A stretch of 64,000 nt of DNA from Planctomycetota bacterium (lineage in GTDB: Bacteria; Planctomycetota; Phycisphaerae; Phycisphaerales; Phycisphaeraceae), in the NCBI GenBank assembly GCA_016350165.1, contig CP066225.1:2976001-3040000 (forward strand), read 5' to 3'. The position numbers and the translations under genes were made by a program. Under the pieces are notes generated by a model that saw only the letters and a list, made by a program, of their open reading frames with translations, was not told the origin of the DNA and did not search any database. Positions 17,284-26,814 of this stretch are shown one piece after another. Every line of letters starts with the position of its first letter. Within the stretch, counting starts at the first letter, position 1.

Positions 17284-18723
17284 TCAAATTTCACGAGCGT
17301 GGTAGCTCTTGATGTAAGTTCGCTGGAAGTCCGGGTAAGCGGACATGTCATGTTCACCAAGATCCAAACCTTCAATTTCTTCGTACTCACTAACTCGCAA
17401 GCCGAACATAGATTTGATCACCACGAACAATACGCCTGAACTGATCAATGAGAATCCAACGACTGCAGCAACGCCGACAAACTGATACCAGAGTTGCAAA
17501 CCACCCGCATGATCTCCATTGCCGTATAAACCACGAGAACCAAAGATGCCGCACGCAAGTGTGCCGAAAATGCCGCAGACAAGGTGAACACTGATTGCAC
17601 CGACCGGGTCATCGATCTTGATCTTATCGAAGAGCAGCACGCTGAAGAAAACAAGTGCGCCGCTGATTGGGCCGATCAAAAACGCCGCTTCCCACCATTG
17701 CATCAGGTCAGGACCAGCGGTGATACCCACTAAGCCAGCAAGAATACCGTTCAGACCCATGGTGATGTCAGGTTTGCCGCCGAGTGCCCAGCTGGTGATC
17801 CCCGCAGTCAATCCACCACCTGCAGCAGCGAGTGCAGTTGTGACAAGAACTGTTGAGACGCCTGCTGCATCGGCGCTGAGAACTGATCCACCGTTGAAAC
17901 CAAACCAGCCGAACCAAAGTAGAAAGACGCCGATAGTTGCGAGCGGGATGTTGTGGCCGGGAATTGGATTCATGCTGCCGTCTTTGGCATATTTGCCAAG
18001 ACGTGGTCCGAGGATCAATGCGCCGATTAGAGCGCCAGCGCCGCCGACTGCGTGCACAAGTGTTGAACCCGCAAAGTCATAAAACCCAAGATCACTTAAC
18101 CAACCCGCACCCCACTGCCACGAACCAGTGATTGGATAACTGATTGCGACGAATAAGGTTGAGAAGATCAGGAATGGCGCGAGTTTAATTCGACCTGCAA
18201 CAGCTCCAGATACAATGGTCGCTGCGGTTGCTGCGAACATGCCTTGGAACAGGAAGTCGGTCCAGATGGTGTAACCCGCGTTGTATTTTGCGGTTAGTTC
18301 GCCAACACCAACTGTGCCATCACCGAGGATGCCGAGGTTGAATGCGAAGACGTTTGGGATGATCCAATCTTCGCCGGGGTACATGATTTTCCAGCCACAG
18401 ATTGCATAGGTGAGCAAACCAATACATGGAATCATGGTGTTTTTAAAGAGGATGTTAATTGTGTTTTTAGCACGTGTAAGGCCGGTTTCGACGCATGCGA
18501 AGCCCAGGTGCATGATAAAAACCAAAGTGGCAGCGATCATGATCCATAAGTTGTTGATGGTAAACATCTCAACGGTGACGCCAGTTTCTTTGAATGCTTG
18601 CTGTGTTTCAGTAAGTGCTGCGTCTTGTGCATGTAAATTGCCAGTTAAAATATCGATCGTCATAATACAGACTGGCAGTATTAGAAGATAACGTGCGGGG
18701 GGGCTGTGTTGCCAAAGTTTCAT
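17284..18723 (-). CDS. amtB: Ammonium transporter Amt
   Basis: This trimeric inner-membrane ammonium channel has 479 residues from ATG 18723, with GAGGAG 10 bases upstream. A GTG at 18753 is in frame, but its GGGAGG lies only 1 base away, so I reject it. An N-terminal signal-like segment (to about LHAQ) is followed by 11 TM segments. Family marks: GFACVETGLTRAKN, DFAGSTLVHAVGGAGAL (first pore His), HNIPLATIGVFLLWFGWFGFNGGS, and VHLVCGIFGTLACGIF (second pore His). The C-terminal tail with the YEEIEGLDLGEH region is the part that couples to PII proteins. It forms a unit with the PII gene downstream. Expression under nitrogen limitation is expected from the family; no NtrC or sigma-54 site was identified. 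Confidence 0.95.
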   Translation of the reverse strand: MKLWQHSPPARYLLILPVCIMTIDILTGNLHAQDAALTETQQAFKETGVTVEMFTINNLWIMIAATLVFIMHLGFACVETGLTRAKNTINILFKNTMIPCIGLLTYAICGWKIMYPGEDWIIPNVFAFNLGILGDGTVGVGELTAKYNAGYTIWTDFLFQGMFAATAATIVSGAVAGRIKLAPFLIFSTLFVAISYPITGSWQWGAGWLSDLGFYDFAGSTLVHAVGGAGALIGALILGPRLGKYAKDGSMNPIPGHNIPLATIGVFLLWFGWFGFNGGSVLSADAAGVSTVLVTTALAAAGGGLTAGITSWALGGKPDITMGLNGILAGLVGITAGPDLMQWWEAAFLIGPISGALVFFSVLLFDKIKIDDPVGAISVHLVCGIFGTLACGIFGSRGLYGNGDHAGGLQLWYQFVGVAAVVGFSLISSGVLFVVIKSMFGLRVSEYEEIEGLDLGEHDMSAYPDFQRTYIKSYHAREI

Positions 18724-19511
18724 GTCTAAAAGACTCCTCGTGTTGTTGTCCACACCTCCCTTGAGTTGCCGTGATCGGAAGTGTTTTTCCTCGTGCTGGG
18801 CCGATCATTTGTGTGGCGAATTGGGAGACGCTGAAAAAATGTGCATGTTTGCTACGTTTTCATGCGCTTGCCCGTATATGTTTCAAAATGCGTGCCATTG
18901 CGATGTTCGCAGGGAATTTCGTGAATGTTTGATGTTGTTGAATTGGTTTAAGTGCTTAACTGGCTAGGAGAAAGGTGAAGTGAAAGTTTTTTGAATTGCG
19001 TGAAAAGACGAGTTAGTTTTGTTGTTTATATGTGCGCGCATTTTAGGCAGTTGGTTAATTGATATGCGGTCTGCGCGCAGTGTGGATGTGCGTAAAATAG
19101 TCGCAATTTGCGCGCACGTTTTGGTATGGGTTGTGAAATGGGTTTTTGAAAGTTTTCAGTTTTTAGGTGATTTTGCAAGAAAGTTGGATGGTTTTGGATG
19201 AAAGTTGAGCGTTTTTAGCTTAAAAGTATCTGTTTTTGACGATTCTTGATTTTGCGTGTTTGTGCGCGCGTTTTGTTGTGGGTAACTGGTAAGTGTTTTT
19301 GAAAGTGTGGTTTATAGATTTAATAACATGTGGATATGCAGGGGATTGATGTAGAATGCGCGCACGGCTATTCAATGCATAGGATAGAGAGTTTGGTGTT
19401 GATGGTTATATAAGAGTGGGATTGGGATCTATCGTTTTTTGTGATAAACATACGGCCTTGCCATGTGTGCAAATATGAATCGCGTATGTTGATTCAGATG
19501 GATATCGATTT
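18724..19511. other. Gene-poor 790-base spacer with TGCGCGCA-type motifs
   Basis: Open frames here have no ribosome-binding sites or recognisable products. Five GCGCGC-containing words are scattered between 19033 and 19365. It should contain the amtB promoter at the left end. Confidence 0.5.
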
Positions 19512-21542
19512 TTATTTGTCATCTTCTTGCTGATCGTTAGCTATGTCATTTTTGAGTTTTGGATCTGTAAGTTGGGGCCAAGGTTCTGGATAGCCTGGTG
19601 AGAGTTCGTTGAGTGGGATGGTGCGGCCGTTGACGGTGATGTGGTCTTGTTTTGAAGATGTGGTTGTGAGTTGTGGTAAGTCGTATGTTGCGATTTTGGT
19701 TGTGGTGCCGTTACGGATGATGAGGTAAGCGCGATGATTGAGTTGATCGAGGAAGATGTCGAAGGGGTGATGATTTTTGACTTCGAGCTTTGCGATGGGT
19801 TTGTTGTCTTCGAGGATGATCAGGTGTGGTGAGGTTTTGGGATCGCTTGGGAAGTGAATGTATTGGAATGTGTAGGTTTGGTTGTCGAGGCCTTGAATGT
19901 AGGCTTGGTTGGTTATGTTTTTAGGGCCGATGTAAAAGCCGATTCGAGTGCCGGGGATGAAGCCGATGTGTGATGCTGGGAGTTTGTTCTCTGGATTGAT
20001 CGCGTTTCTATCAGGAGTAAGCCAATGCTTGGTGAGTGGGTTGTAGGTTGGTCGGTTCTTTCGGCTGAAGTATGTGCCTTCGAAAATATCGGGTTTGTTT
20101 CGTTCTTCTTCTGGGTCGATGTAGAGTGGTAAGAGTCTGTGTGTTTTTAGATCTTCCGCATCGTAGATTGCGATGTTTGCCTGTTCGGGTTCGATCTGCA
20201 TGAGGACAGTGATGCCGACGTCGCTGAGGTCGTAGATATTGGGGCCTGAGTTACTATCCATTGAATCGAAGCCATAGAAGTTATCGACAAATTCATCCAT
20301 CGTGACATGGCCATCATTATTAGTATCGGAGTTGGTCGCTTCCTTAGTGTCCGGAGATTTCGCTTTTACTTTCTTTGCACGTTGCTTGAGTTTAAATGGG
20401 CCTTTATGAGGTTGTGATGCTGCGATGAGGATGCGATGGTTGTCGTCAATGATTTGGTAATCAAGTTCTTGGGTGAGTTGCAATATTTCGCCGATGTCCG
20501 TCCCAATGTGTTGAGGTTTTAAGAAATCATCTTTGTTTTCAGGGATATATGAAGCAGTCGACAAATTACGAGCGTTGCCGAGTCGTGTTGCAAGTCGTTT
20601 GTAATAGTAGTATTCGTGATCGAGATTGGGCCATCCACGGTTGAGATCAGCTAAGTTTTTACCCGTGATGAAACTGGTTTCAGTTTCTTCGTCATAATCA
20701 AAATATGCAAGATCACTGGTTAGTGTTTTTTCGTGTTCAGATGTTAAAGGTAATACGAATTGATCGAACACATAATTATTGGTGTGGTCGGAGATGTCTC
20801 TGTTGTTTTGTACGTGGGTAGAAAGATCGTTGAGATTGAGTTGGATGTTTTTGATGCGCCATTTTGTTGCGCTAATCAGGTTGTGGGTGATCAAGAATCT
20901 TAAAGAGGATGTATCTGAGGGGAATAAGGTTTGTCGATTGATTCTGCCTGTGAGTTGAATGTGCCAATTGAATAGGTTGAGGAATTTGGGGAGCCGAATG
21001 TTGTTGATTAACTCGGTGTTTTTGCTTGAGATGATGGTCATTTTGTTATTGATGATTGCATGGGTGAGTTTGAATTGATGGTAGTAGAGAATCGAAAGGA
21101 TTGGGATTGTAAGTAAACAGAGGAGGATGGTTGTGAGCTTGAATGTTCTGCGTGTGAAGTTACGTGTACGTCTGAATGGTTTGGAGAATGCGGTTGCAAG
21201 ATCGTGGCCACATTCGGTGCATGTACTGGCTTTGTCTTCTGAGATGAGGTAGTCGCAGCGCGGACATGTTTGCATGTGCGGATTGAGTTTGCGTTGTTTG
21301 CGTTTGCTGAGGAAGCGTTTGATGAAGATGAATGAAAGAATGAGTGTGGCGAGGAAAATAAGTTCAGGCCAATGTGAGACGATTGCTTCGTAGAGGTCGA
21401 TGTAAAAGTAGTCGCCGGTGTATGTGTAGATGGTGTCGCCGGTTTGGTCTTGGAAGAGGAATGAGGATTTTGCGGGGAAGTCGATGTGTGTGCCGGTGAG
21501 GGTTTGGATGTCGGAAGGTTGTGTGATGGGGATGTCATTCAT
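19512..21542 (-). CDS. Large membrane protein with zinc ribbon and EF-hand, function unknown
   Basis: I do not recognise a named family. The 676-residue protein has, in order: a soluble N-terminus, a TM segment (about 53-75), a zinc ribbon CPRC..CTEC (about 93-112), and a second TM segment (about 135-155). A large extracytoplasmic domain follows, with a canonical EF-hand loop (DTNNDGHVTMDEF, about residues 409-421). This is the TM-ribbon-TM layout also seen, in a broken copy, at 38340-40045, so the two may be members of a lineage-specific family. The EF-hand suggests calcium binding outside the cytoplasm. The C-terminal 200 residues look beta-rich (FIPGTRIGFYIGP, IATYDLPQL), possibly propeller-like. 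It is monocistronic. Confidence 0.8.
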   Translation of the reverse strand: MNDIPITQPSDIQTLTGTHIDFPAKSSFLFQDQTGDTIYTYTGDYFYIDLYEAIVSHWPELIFLATLILSFIFIKRFLSKRKQRKLNPHMQTCPRCDYLISEDKASTCTECGHDLATAFSKPFRRTRNFTRRTFKLTTILLCLLTIPILSILYYHQFKLTHAIINNKMTIISSKNTELINNIRLPKFLNLFNWHIQLTGRINRQTLFPSDTSSLRFLITHNLISATKWRIKNIQLNLNDLSTHVQNNRDISDHTNNYVFDQFVLPLTSEHEKTLTSDLAYFDYDEETETSFITGKNLADLNRGWPNLDHEYYYYKRLATRLGNARNLSTASYIPENKDDFLKPQHIGTDIGEILQLTQELDYQIIDDNHRILIAASQPHKGPFKLKQRAKKVKAKSPDTKEATNSDTNNDGHVTMDEFVDNFYGFDSMDSNSGPNIYDLSDVGITVLMQIEPEQANIAIYDAEDLKTHRLLPLYIDPEEERNKPDIFEGTYFSRKNRPTYNPLTKHWLTPDRNAINPENKLPASHIGFIPGTRIGFYIGPKNITNQAYIQGLDNQTYTFQYIHFPSDPKTSPHLIILEDNKPIAKLEVKNHHPFDIFLDQLNHRAYLIIRNGTTTKIATYDLPQLTTTSSKQDHITVNGRTIPLNELSPGYPEPWPQLTDPKLKNDIANDQQEDDK

Positions 21543-21603
21543 GGTGCGTGTCCGGAAGGATGAAAGAGAACTGATTGTAACCTTTGAGTTGGTGGAATTG
21601 TAA

Positions 21604-21630
21604 TAAAAAACCCGCTCATTTGAGCGGGTT
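21604..21630 (-). terminator. Rho-independent terminator of the 21659-25084 gene
   Basis: A CCCGCTCA/TGAGCGGG stem is followed on the minus strand by a T6 tract, 30 bases past the stop. Confidence 0.8.
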
Positions 21631-21658
21631 GTTGTGTTTAAGTTGTCGTGTCGAAGGC

Positions 21659-24600
21659 TTATTCGCCAGTTGGTTTGAGGACGACTTCGAGGTAAACGTC
21701 ATTGAGTTGTTTTGTTTGGCCACGCCATGAGCCGTCTTTTTCGATGCGGATGTCCATGCCTTCGGTTTCAGTTTGATCGAAGTCGATGGTGTCGAGTTCG
21801 GGGACGCCGAAGTTTTTGAGATCAGTGAGGTTGAGGATTGAGAGGCCGAGGAAGTCAGAAGGAACTTCTATGAGAATGAGGTCACCCTCAAAGTGAGCTG
21901 TGCCTGCTTCGACGATGAGTTCAACTGTGCCAACGGTGATCTCGCGAAGGATCGGCAAATCGGAGAGTTGAGGTGCCTGCTTACGAGGTTGCTGTTGCTT
22001 GTATGTACCGGGGTAAGGTTGACGGGGGCCGCCTGCACCCATTCCAGCGGTGTCCATTTCCATCATGCCCATTTCCATCTGCATTTCCATGGACATTGGG
22101 TCGATTTGTGGAGCTGTGTTGCGGTTGTTTCGCATGTTACGGTTATTACGTGCGTTGTTTGACTGTGCTGTACCGTCATCGCCACGAACGAGCAGGAAGA
22201 GTGTGTAAGTGCCTGCTGCTTTTTTTAGTGCACGTGTATGGATTTCACGTTTGGTGTTTGACCAGAAAGTTTCCAGTGCACTGATTGAACGGTCAGGGCG
22301 AGATGCGATGGACTGAGCCATTTTCTGCTGCATCTTTTCATTGCCGCCTGCGGAAGCGACCAGTGCTGCGATGGCGCCGGTAGCCAAAGACTGATCACTG
22401 CTGCCAGCGAGTGCAAGTAACGCGTTATCATTTGGATAAATGTCAGCAAACTTTGAAGGTGAAGGTAGATCGTTGTGAGCGATTTCCTGGCCGAACCAGA
22501 TCGCTAATGCTGCTTGCTGATCTGGGTCACGTAAGAGGCCTGCGACGAGTGGTGCTTTGTTATCGAGTGCTGTGTAGATTCGTTTTGCGAATGCTTCACG
22601 GTCGTCGATGGAAAGCTCTTGCAGGATGATATCTAATGAACGATTAGACTTACGTAGTTTGATACCAGATTCGAGTGCTGCGGCGTCGTCGCCTTCGATG
22701 ATCAGACGAACTAGAGCACGTGATGCATAATCTTCGTGTTGTTGTTTAGCGAAGAAGTATGCGAGGCCGTCTGGAGTATCGGCTTGGCGTACAGCTGATT
22801 CAACAATACGGTCATAAACACTTGCAACGGGCATGTCACCTTGGTTGTTGAAGTTGTTTTGACGATAGCGGCTGTCCGATTTGATAACAGGTGTGCCGAT
22901 GTTGAAGTGCTTGAGTGCATTCCATGCGAGTTTGCGAGTTTCTTTGTCGCCAGAATTGAGTGCTCTGAAGATATTGTGTGAGGTTGTGAGGATTGGGATT
23001 TGTGTGGTGAGAGCTGCTTCAGCTTCTGCGATGTCGGATTCGAGCTTTTCTGTGACATCGTTTGAAGTATTGTTTTTGTTGCCAAGGAAAGCAGTGAGGA
23101 TTTTAGAAGCAGCTTTGTCGATCATTTCAGATTTAGGTGCTTCGATGCTGTTAACGAGTTTGAGTGTGCGTTTGGGAATTGACTGATCTGGTGAGCCGAG
23201 TAGTTGGTGGTTCATCCAGCCAGCAGCGAGTCGTGATTTGCCTGCTGAAGTTGCAATGGTGAGGATCGCATTATCAAGGCGTTCACCTTTGAGTGTGTCG
23301 AAGCTCAAGCCATGAGTAAGCAGCTTCGTCAGATCAGTTGTAGTGGTTGTGTTATTGCGATTGCGGCTACTGCTGCGGTTTTGCTGCTCATCTGAAACTG
23401 CAGAGAGAATTTTATCAATGACGAGATTGATATCTGGGCCTGCAGGATTTGAGATGATGTGATTGATGGCTTTGAGCATTTGGTTCGCAGCCATGGGGTC
23501 TTGTGTATCAATCGCAAGCAAGGGCTTGAGGATGAGTAACTGTTCATCAGTACCCATGGCGCCTGATGCACCTTTGAGTAATTCGAGTGTCGTTGTTGTT
23601 GGAGGGATTGCTTCAGAAAGACCTTTGACGATCGGGATGCGAACCAGTGGATCGTTTGAAGAAATCAATTGATTTGCAAGACGATAGATTGGATCATTAT
23701 CTTGCACGGTTGGCAATGAGCCTGAGTTATAGAGTGCGTTTGCAACGAGCTTCGTGATGAATGGGTTATCATTGGAAGCCATCTTTTGCAGGTCGGTTGC
23801 AACTTGGTATGCCTGCGGATTCAGTTGGCCACGTGTTGAAGAGTTGTTGATTGATGAGGTGGACTGAAGGATCTCAAGATCATCAAACGTTAGTGTCCAT
23901 TCCGGTTCAGTGTTTGAAGTGATCTTGCTTACAGCTAGAGGCAAGTCATAAACAGCCCAGATTTGTGCTGGCTTTTTCAAAGTGAATGTATCAGGCAATT
24001 CGCGAACTTGTTTTTGAAGTTCTTTGTATTGCTCTTGTGCTGCACGATATTTCAGTTGTTCTTCACGCTGCTTTTGGCGATCGGTGTTACGTGAACTTGC
24101 TGATGAACGAGAACGTGTGGAAGAAGAACGCGATGACGTGCGTGAACGTGATTGTGTCGGCATACCCATACCGCCCATCTCATCTATGCCGCCATTTGAG
24201 CGTGAGGAAGTGGACCGTGAACGTGTTGCTGACGTACGTGAACGTGATGAACTGGATGGACGTCTGGTTTCGCCTGGACGAAGTGGACGTCTTTCGTTCA
24301 TCATTCGTGAATCAATGCGTAGTGAGTAAAGTGAGTTGGTATTTGAAACTTCAGCACCCGAAATATTTCTCTCAAGTTCCCAGGTCACTGAACCATCCGC
24401 ATTGAGCTTGATCGTACGAGCAATACGTGGCGCATCATGTGGGATCTCTGGCTTAAGTGCTTCAAGTTCCTCATAGGTCATTTGCTTTTGCTGAACCTGA
24501 GGACGTTGTTGCTGACGAGGTGCACCACCCATCGGCCCCATCATTTCTATGTCCACCGTGTCCATACCCATGCCCATTGGGTCCATCATGCCCATATCAG

Positions 24601-25084
24601 GACCATAATTCGGGCCTTGCTGATAACCGCGATTACGTCTGTTCTGATTGTTGTTTTCAGCTTGCTTCTCTTCAATGAGCCAACAAAGAAAGCGGCCGGT
24701 TTTGAGCTTCAGTAATGGATCACGAATCTCAACATCTTCTTTAATGTCGCTGAAATCAATCGGTACCGAAATCAATTGGCGACCTTCGCGTGGTAATACG
24801 GTCCAGATGACGCTGTCGATTTTTTCAGACAAAACGAGCGGATGATTCAGGAACAGTTCAGCGTCGATCAATTCGGCTGGCCTTGGTGCATCCTTTTTAA
24901 CTTCCGCATTTTGATTTGCTTTTCGATTTTCTTCGAGGATAGCCAGGACCTCAGGTGAGTAGGTCGGCTTGTCGTCGCTTTGTGCATAGAGCAATGTTGA
25001 AGGAACAACTGTGAGTGTGACCGCAGCAAGTAGCGATCTCATCAGCGTGTGCGACGATTTATGTTGACGTTTAGAAATGGGCAT
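21659..25084 (-). CDS. Very large secreted protein with Ser/Arg-rich and Met/Gly-rich low-complexity regions and HEAT-like middle
   Basis: There are 1141 residues from ATG 25084 (GGAG 8 bases upstream). The longer open frame adds 63 residues without support. A signal peptide ends near LLYAQ. Visible parts: a conserved-looking N-terminal domain, a Met/Gly/Asn-rich stretch, and an Arg/Ser dipeptide-rich stretch of about 70 residues (DNA 24070-24290). A coiled Gln/Lys/Glu segment, a long all-helical region of short repeats like HEAT/ARM (TDLQKMASNDNPFITKLVANALYNSG and similar), a second Asn/Arg and Met-rich stretch (DNA 22010-22160), and a C-terminal beta domain follow. I cannot assign a function. 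Helical repeat proteins of this kind are usually scaffolds. The RS-like stretch is unusual for an exported bacterial protein. Confidence 0.8.
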   Translation of the reverse strand: MPISKRQHKSSHTLMRSLLAAVTLTVVPSTLLYAQSDDKPTYSPEVLAILEENRKANQNAEVKKDAPRPAELIDAELFLNHPLVLSEKIDSVIWTVLPREGRQLISVPIDFSDIKEDVEIRDPLLKLKTGRFLCWLIEEKQAENNNQNRRNRGYQQGPNYGPDMGMMDPMGMGMDTVDIEMMGPMGGAPRQQQRPQVQQKQMTYEELEALKPEIPHDAPRIARTIKLNADGSVTWELERNISGAEVSNTNSLYSLRIDSRMMNERRPLRPGETRRPSSSSRSRTSATRSRSTSSRSNGGIDEMGGMGMPTQSRSRTSSRSSSTRSRSSASSRNTDRQKQREEQLKYRAAQEQYKELQKQVRELPDTFTLKKPAQIWAVYDLPLAVSKITSNTEPEWTLTFDDLEILQSTSSINNSSTRGQLNPQAYQVATDLQKMASNDNPFITKLVANALYNSGSLPTVQDNDPIYRLANQLISSNDPLVRIPIVKGLSEAIPPTTTTLELLKGASGAMGTDEQLLILKPLLAIDTQDPMAANQMLKAINHIISNPAGPDINLVIDKILSAVSDEQQNRSSSRNRNNTTTTTDLTKLLTHGLSFDTLKGERLDNAILTIATSAGKSRLAAGWMNHQLLGSPDQSIPKRTLKLVNSIEAPKSEMIDKAASKILTAFLGNKNNTSNDVTEKLESDIAEAEAALTTQIPILTTSHNIFRALNSGDKETRKLAWNALKHFNIGTPVIKSDSRYRQNNFNNQGDMPVASVYDRIVESAVRQADTPDGLAYFFAKQQHEDYASRALVRLIIEGDDAAALESGIKLRKSNRSLDIILQELSIDDREAFAKRIYTALDNKAPLVAGLLRDPDQQAALAIWFGQEIAHNDLPSPSKFADIYPNDNALLALAGSSDQSLATGAIAALVASAGGNEKMQQKMAQSIASRPDRSISALETFWSNTKREIHTRALKKAAGTYTLFLLVRGDDGTAQSNNARNNRNMRNNRNTAPQIDPMSMEMQMEMGMMEMDTAGMGAGGPRQPYPGTYKQQQPRKQAPQLSDLPILREITVGTVELIVEAGTAHFEGDLILIEVPSDFLGLSILNLTDLKNFGVPELDTIDFDQTETEGMDIRIEKDGSWRGQTKQLNDVYLEVVLKPTGE

Positions 25085-25516
25085 GCCAAGAACTCCACGT
25101 GTTGTGGTCTGTGTGAATGTAAAAATTATGCCACAGCTGTGATGCAGACATCGTGTTGTCTGACAGCGATGGTGATGTTCTGAACGTTGAATATGTGTGC
25201 ATTTGAGTGAAAGTGTGAGCGAGTGATATATGCCCGAAAGGAGTTTGGTGATTGGTTTTAGTATGACGGGCATAAATGCAAGTTGTTCAGATACGACTCA
25301 GGGCCGATTTTAACCAAATATCAGGCGTTCAGCACGTGAAAAACGAGTGATTGGCAGAAACTGAGAGAAAGTCGTTAAAGGTTGGAATTCTCTATGGCAG
25401 AGTCAGGCTGATACAACCGATAAAGTTCATACAAAAGGGGGTACAGTATTCGTACGGATGTGTCTGGAAGTTGTGTTTAAAGGACACACTGCTGGTAGAA
25501 AAGGGAGCACGCAAGA
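25085..25516. other. Divergent intergenic region before manC
   Basis: This 430-base region should hold the promoters of the large secreted protein (minus strand) and manC (plus strand). I see no gene, repeat or hairpin that can be supported. Confidence 0.5.
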
Positions 25517-26617
25517 ATGCGATACGCACTGATTATTGCTGGGGGATCCGGCACACGCCTTTGGCCCATGTCTCGTAAACACATGCCCAAGCAGCTGATA
25601 CCTTTCATCGACGGCAAAAGCTTACTCGAATTGTCCGTCGAACGTCTGAAAAAAGTCCTCCCAGAGCAGCAGATCTACATCTGCGCAGGGGCAGGTATGA
25701 AAGATGCTGTTTTAAGTGGTCTGCCCGGCTTCAGTGAAGAGCAATTCATCAGCGAACCTTGTGGCCGAGATACCCTCAACGCTGTCGCGCTTGGCACGGG
25801 TGTTCTTGAAGCCAAAGACCCAGACGCCGTCGTCGGCATCTTCACCGCTGACCATGTCATCGAGCCTGTTGAAGAATTCGCCAAGGTTGTGGAGCGTGGT
25901 TTCGAGATCGCAGAGGGGGCTGACAACCGTCTGGTTACCTTCGGCGTCAAGCCCACTCACCCCGCCACCGGCTACGGCTATCTTGAGCTTGGACAATCAC
26001 TTAGCGACGGAACCGAAGGCTGGGTCGTTGATAATTTCAAAGAAAAACCAGACCAAACCACCGCTGAACAGTACGTCCTTGCGGGCGCGGAAAAATACCT
26101 CTGGAACAGTGGCATGTTCGTTTGGAAAGCCAGTACCCTCATGGACTGCGTAAAACGTTATGTCCCAGAGAATTATGTCGAGATGCAAGCCGTCATTAAG
26201 AGTTGGCATACCCCTGATCGCGACACGGTACTTAACGAAATCTACCCCAATCTCCCCAAAATCAGCGTCGATTACGCCATCATGGAGCCCGCCAGCTCAG
26301 ACCCCGAGATCGAAGTCGCTGCAACAGGCATGCCCATCCAATGGCTCGACGTTGGCAGTTGGCCCAGCTTCAAATCTGTCTGTGATGACGATGATGCAGG
26401 CAATTCAGTCAGTGGCTGCAAATCGATCCTCGTCGATTCCAAAGGTTCGCTCATTGTTTCAGAGCAGCCCGAACACCTCGTCGCTGTCCTCGGCTGTGAA
26501 GACCTCATCGTCATTCACACCGAAAAAGCCACCCTCGTTTGCCACAAGAACGATGCTGAACGCATCAAGCATGTGCACGGCATCGTCAGCGAGCAAATGG
26601 ATGGTGACTACATCTAA
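25517..26617 (+). CDS. manC: Mannose-1-phosphate guanylyltransferase (GDP-mannose pyrophosphorylase)
   Basis: It makes GDP-mannose from GTP and mannose-1-phosphate, the precursor for mannose- and fucose-containing envelope glycans. The nucleotidyltransferase signature is near-perfect: LIIAGGSGTRLWPMSRKHMPKQ at residues 5-26. FTADHVI (metal-binding DH), GYGYLE, FKEKPD, YLWNSGMFVWK and SVDYAIME follow. At 366 residues it is the short form without the C-terminal phosphomannose-isomerase domain of bifunctional ManC/AlgA. GGGAG 8 bases upstream supports the ATG. It lies upstream of a FemAB-like acyltransferase on the same strand, which hints at an envelope or exopolysaccharide context. Confidence 0.93.
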   Translation: MRYALIIAGGSGTRLWPMSRKHMPKQLIPFIDGKSLLELSVERLKKVLPEQQIYICAGAGMKDAVLSGLPGFSEEQFISEPCGRDTLNAVALGTGVLEAKDPDAVVGIFTADHVIEPVEEFAKVVERGFEIAEGADNRLVTFGVKPTHPATGYGYLELGQSLSDGTEGWVVDNFKEKPDQTTAEQYVLAGAEKYLWNSGMFVWKASTLMDCVKRYVPENYVEMQAVIKSWHTPDRDTVLNEIYPNLPKISVDYAIMEPASSDPEIEVAATGMPIQWLDVGSWPSFKSVCDDDDAGNSVSGCKSILVDSKGSLIVSEQPEHLVAVLGCEDLIVIHTEKATLVCHKNDAERIKHVHGIVSEQMDGDYI

Positions 26618-26814
26618 CCACCTGTAAACAAAACCTTTACCAATATCCATGCTCAAGGCAATCTCCCCCTGATTCGCCCACACTTTCTGCATAATTGTTA
26701 CAGATCCACCTTGAGGTCCATCCCTGCATCACCGATAAAAATCCTACCGAGAACGATTTTTATCACTGCACATTCACTGCACAGTTAACAGGCGGGGATC
26801 GAGGACCAGGCGTG

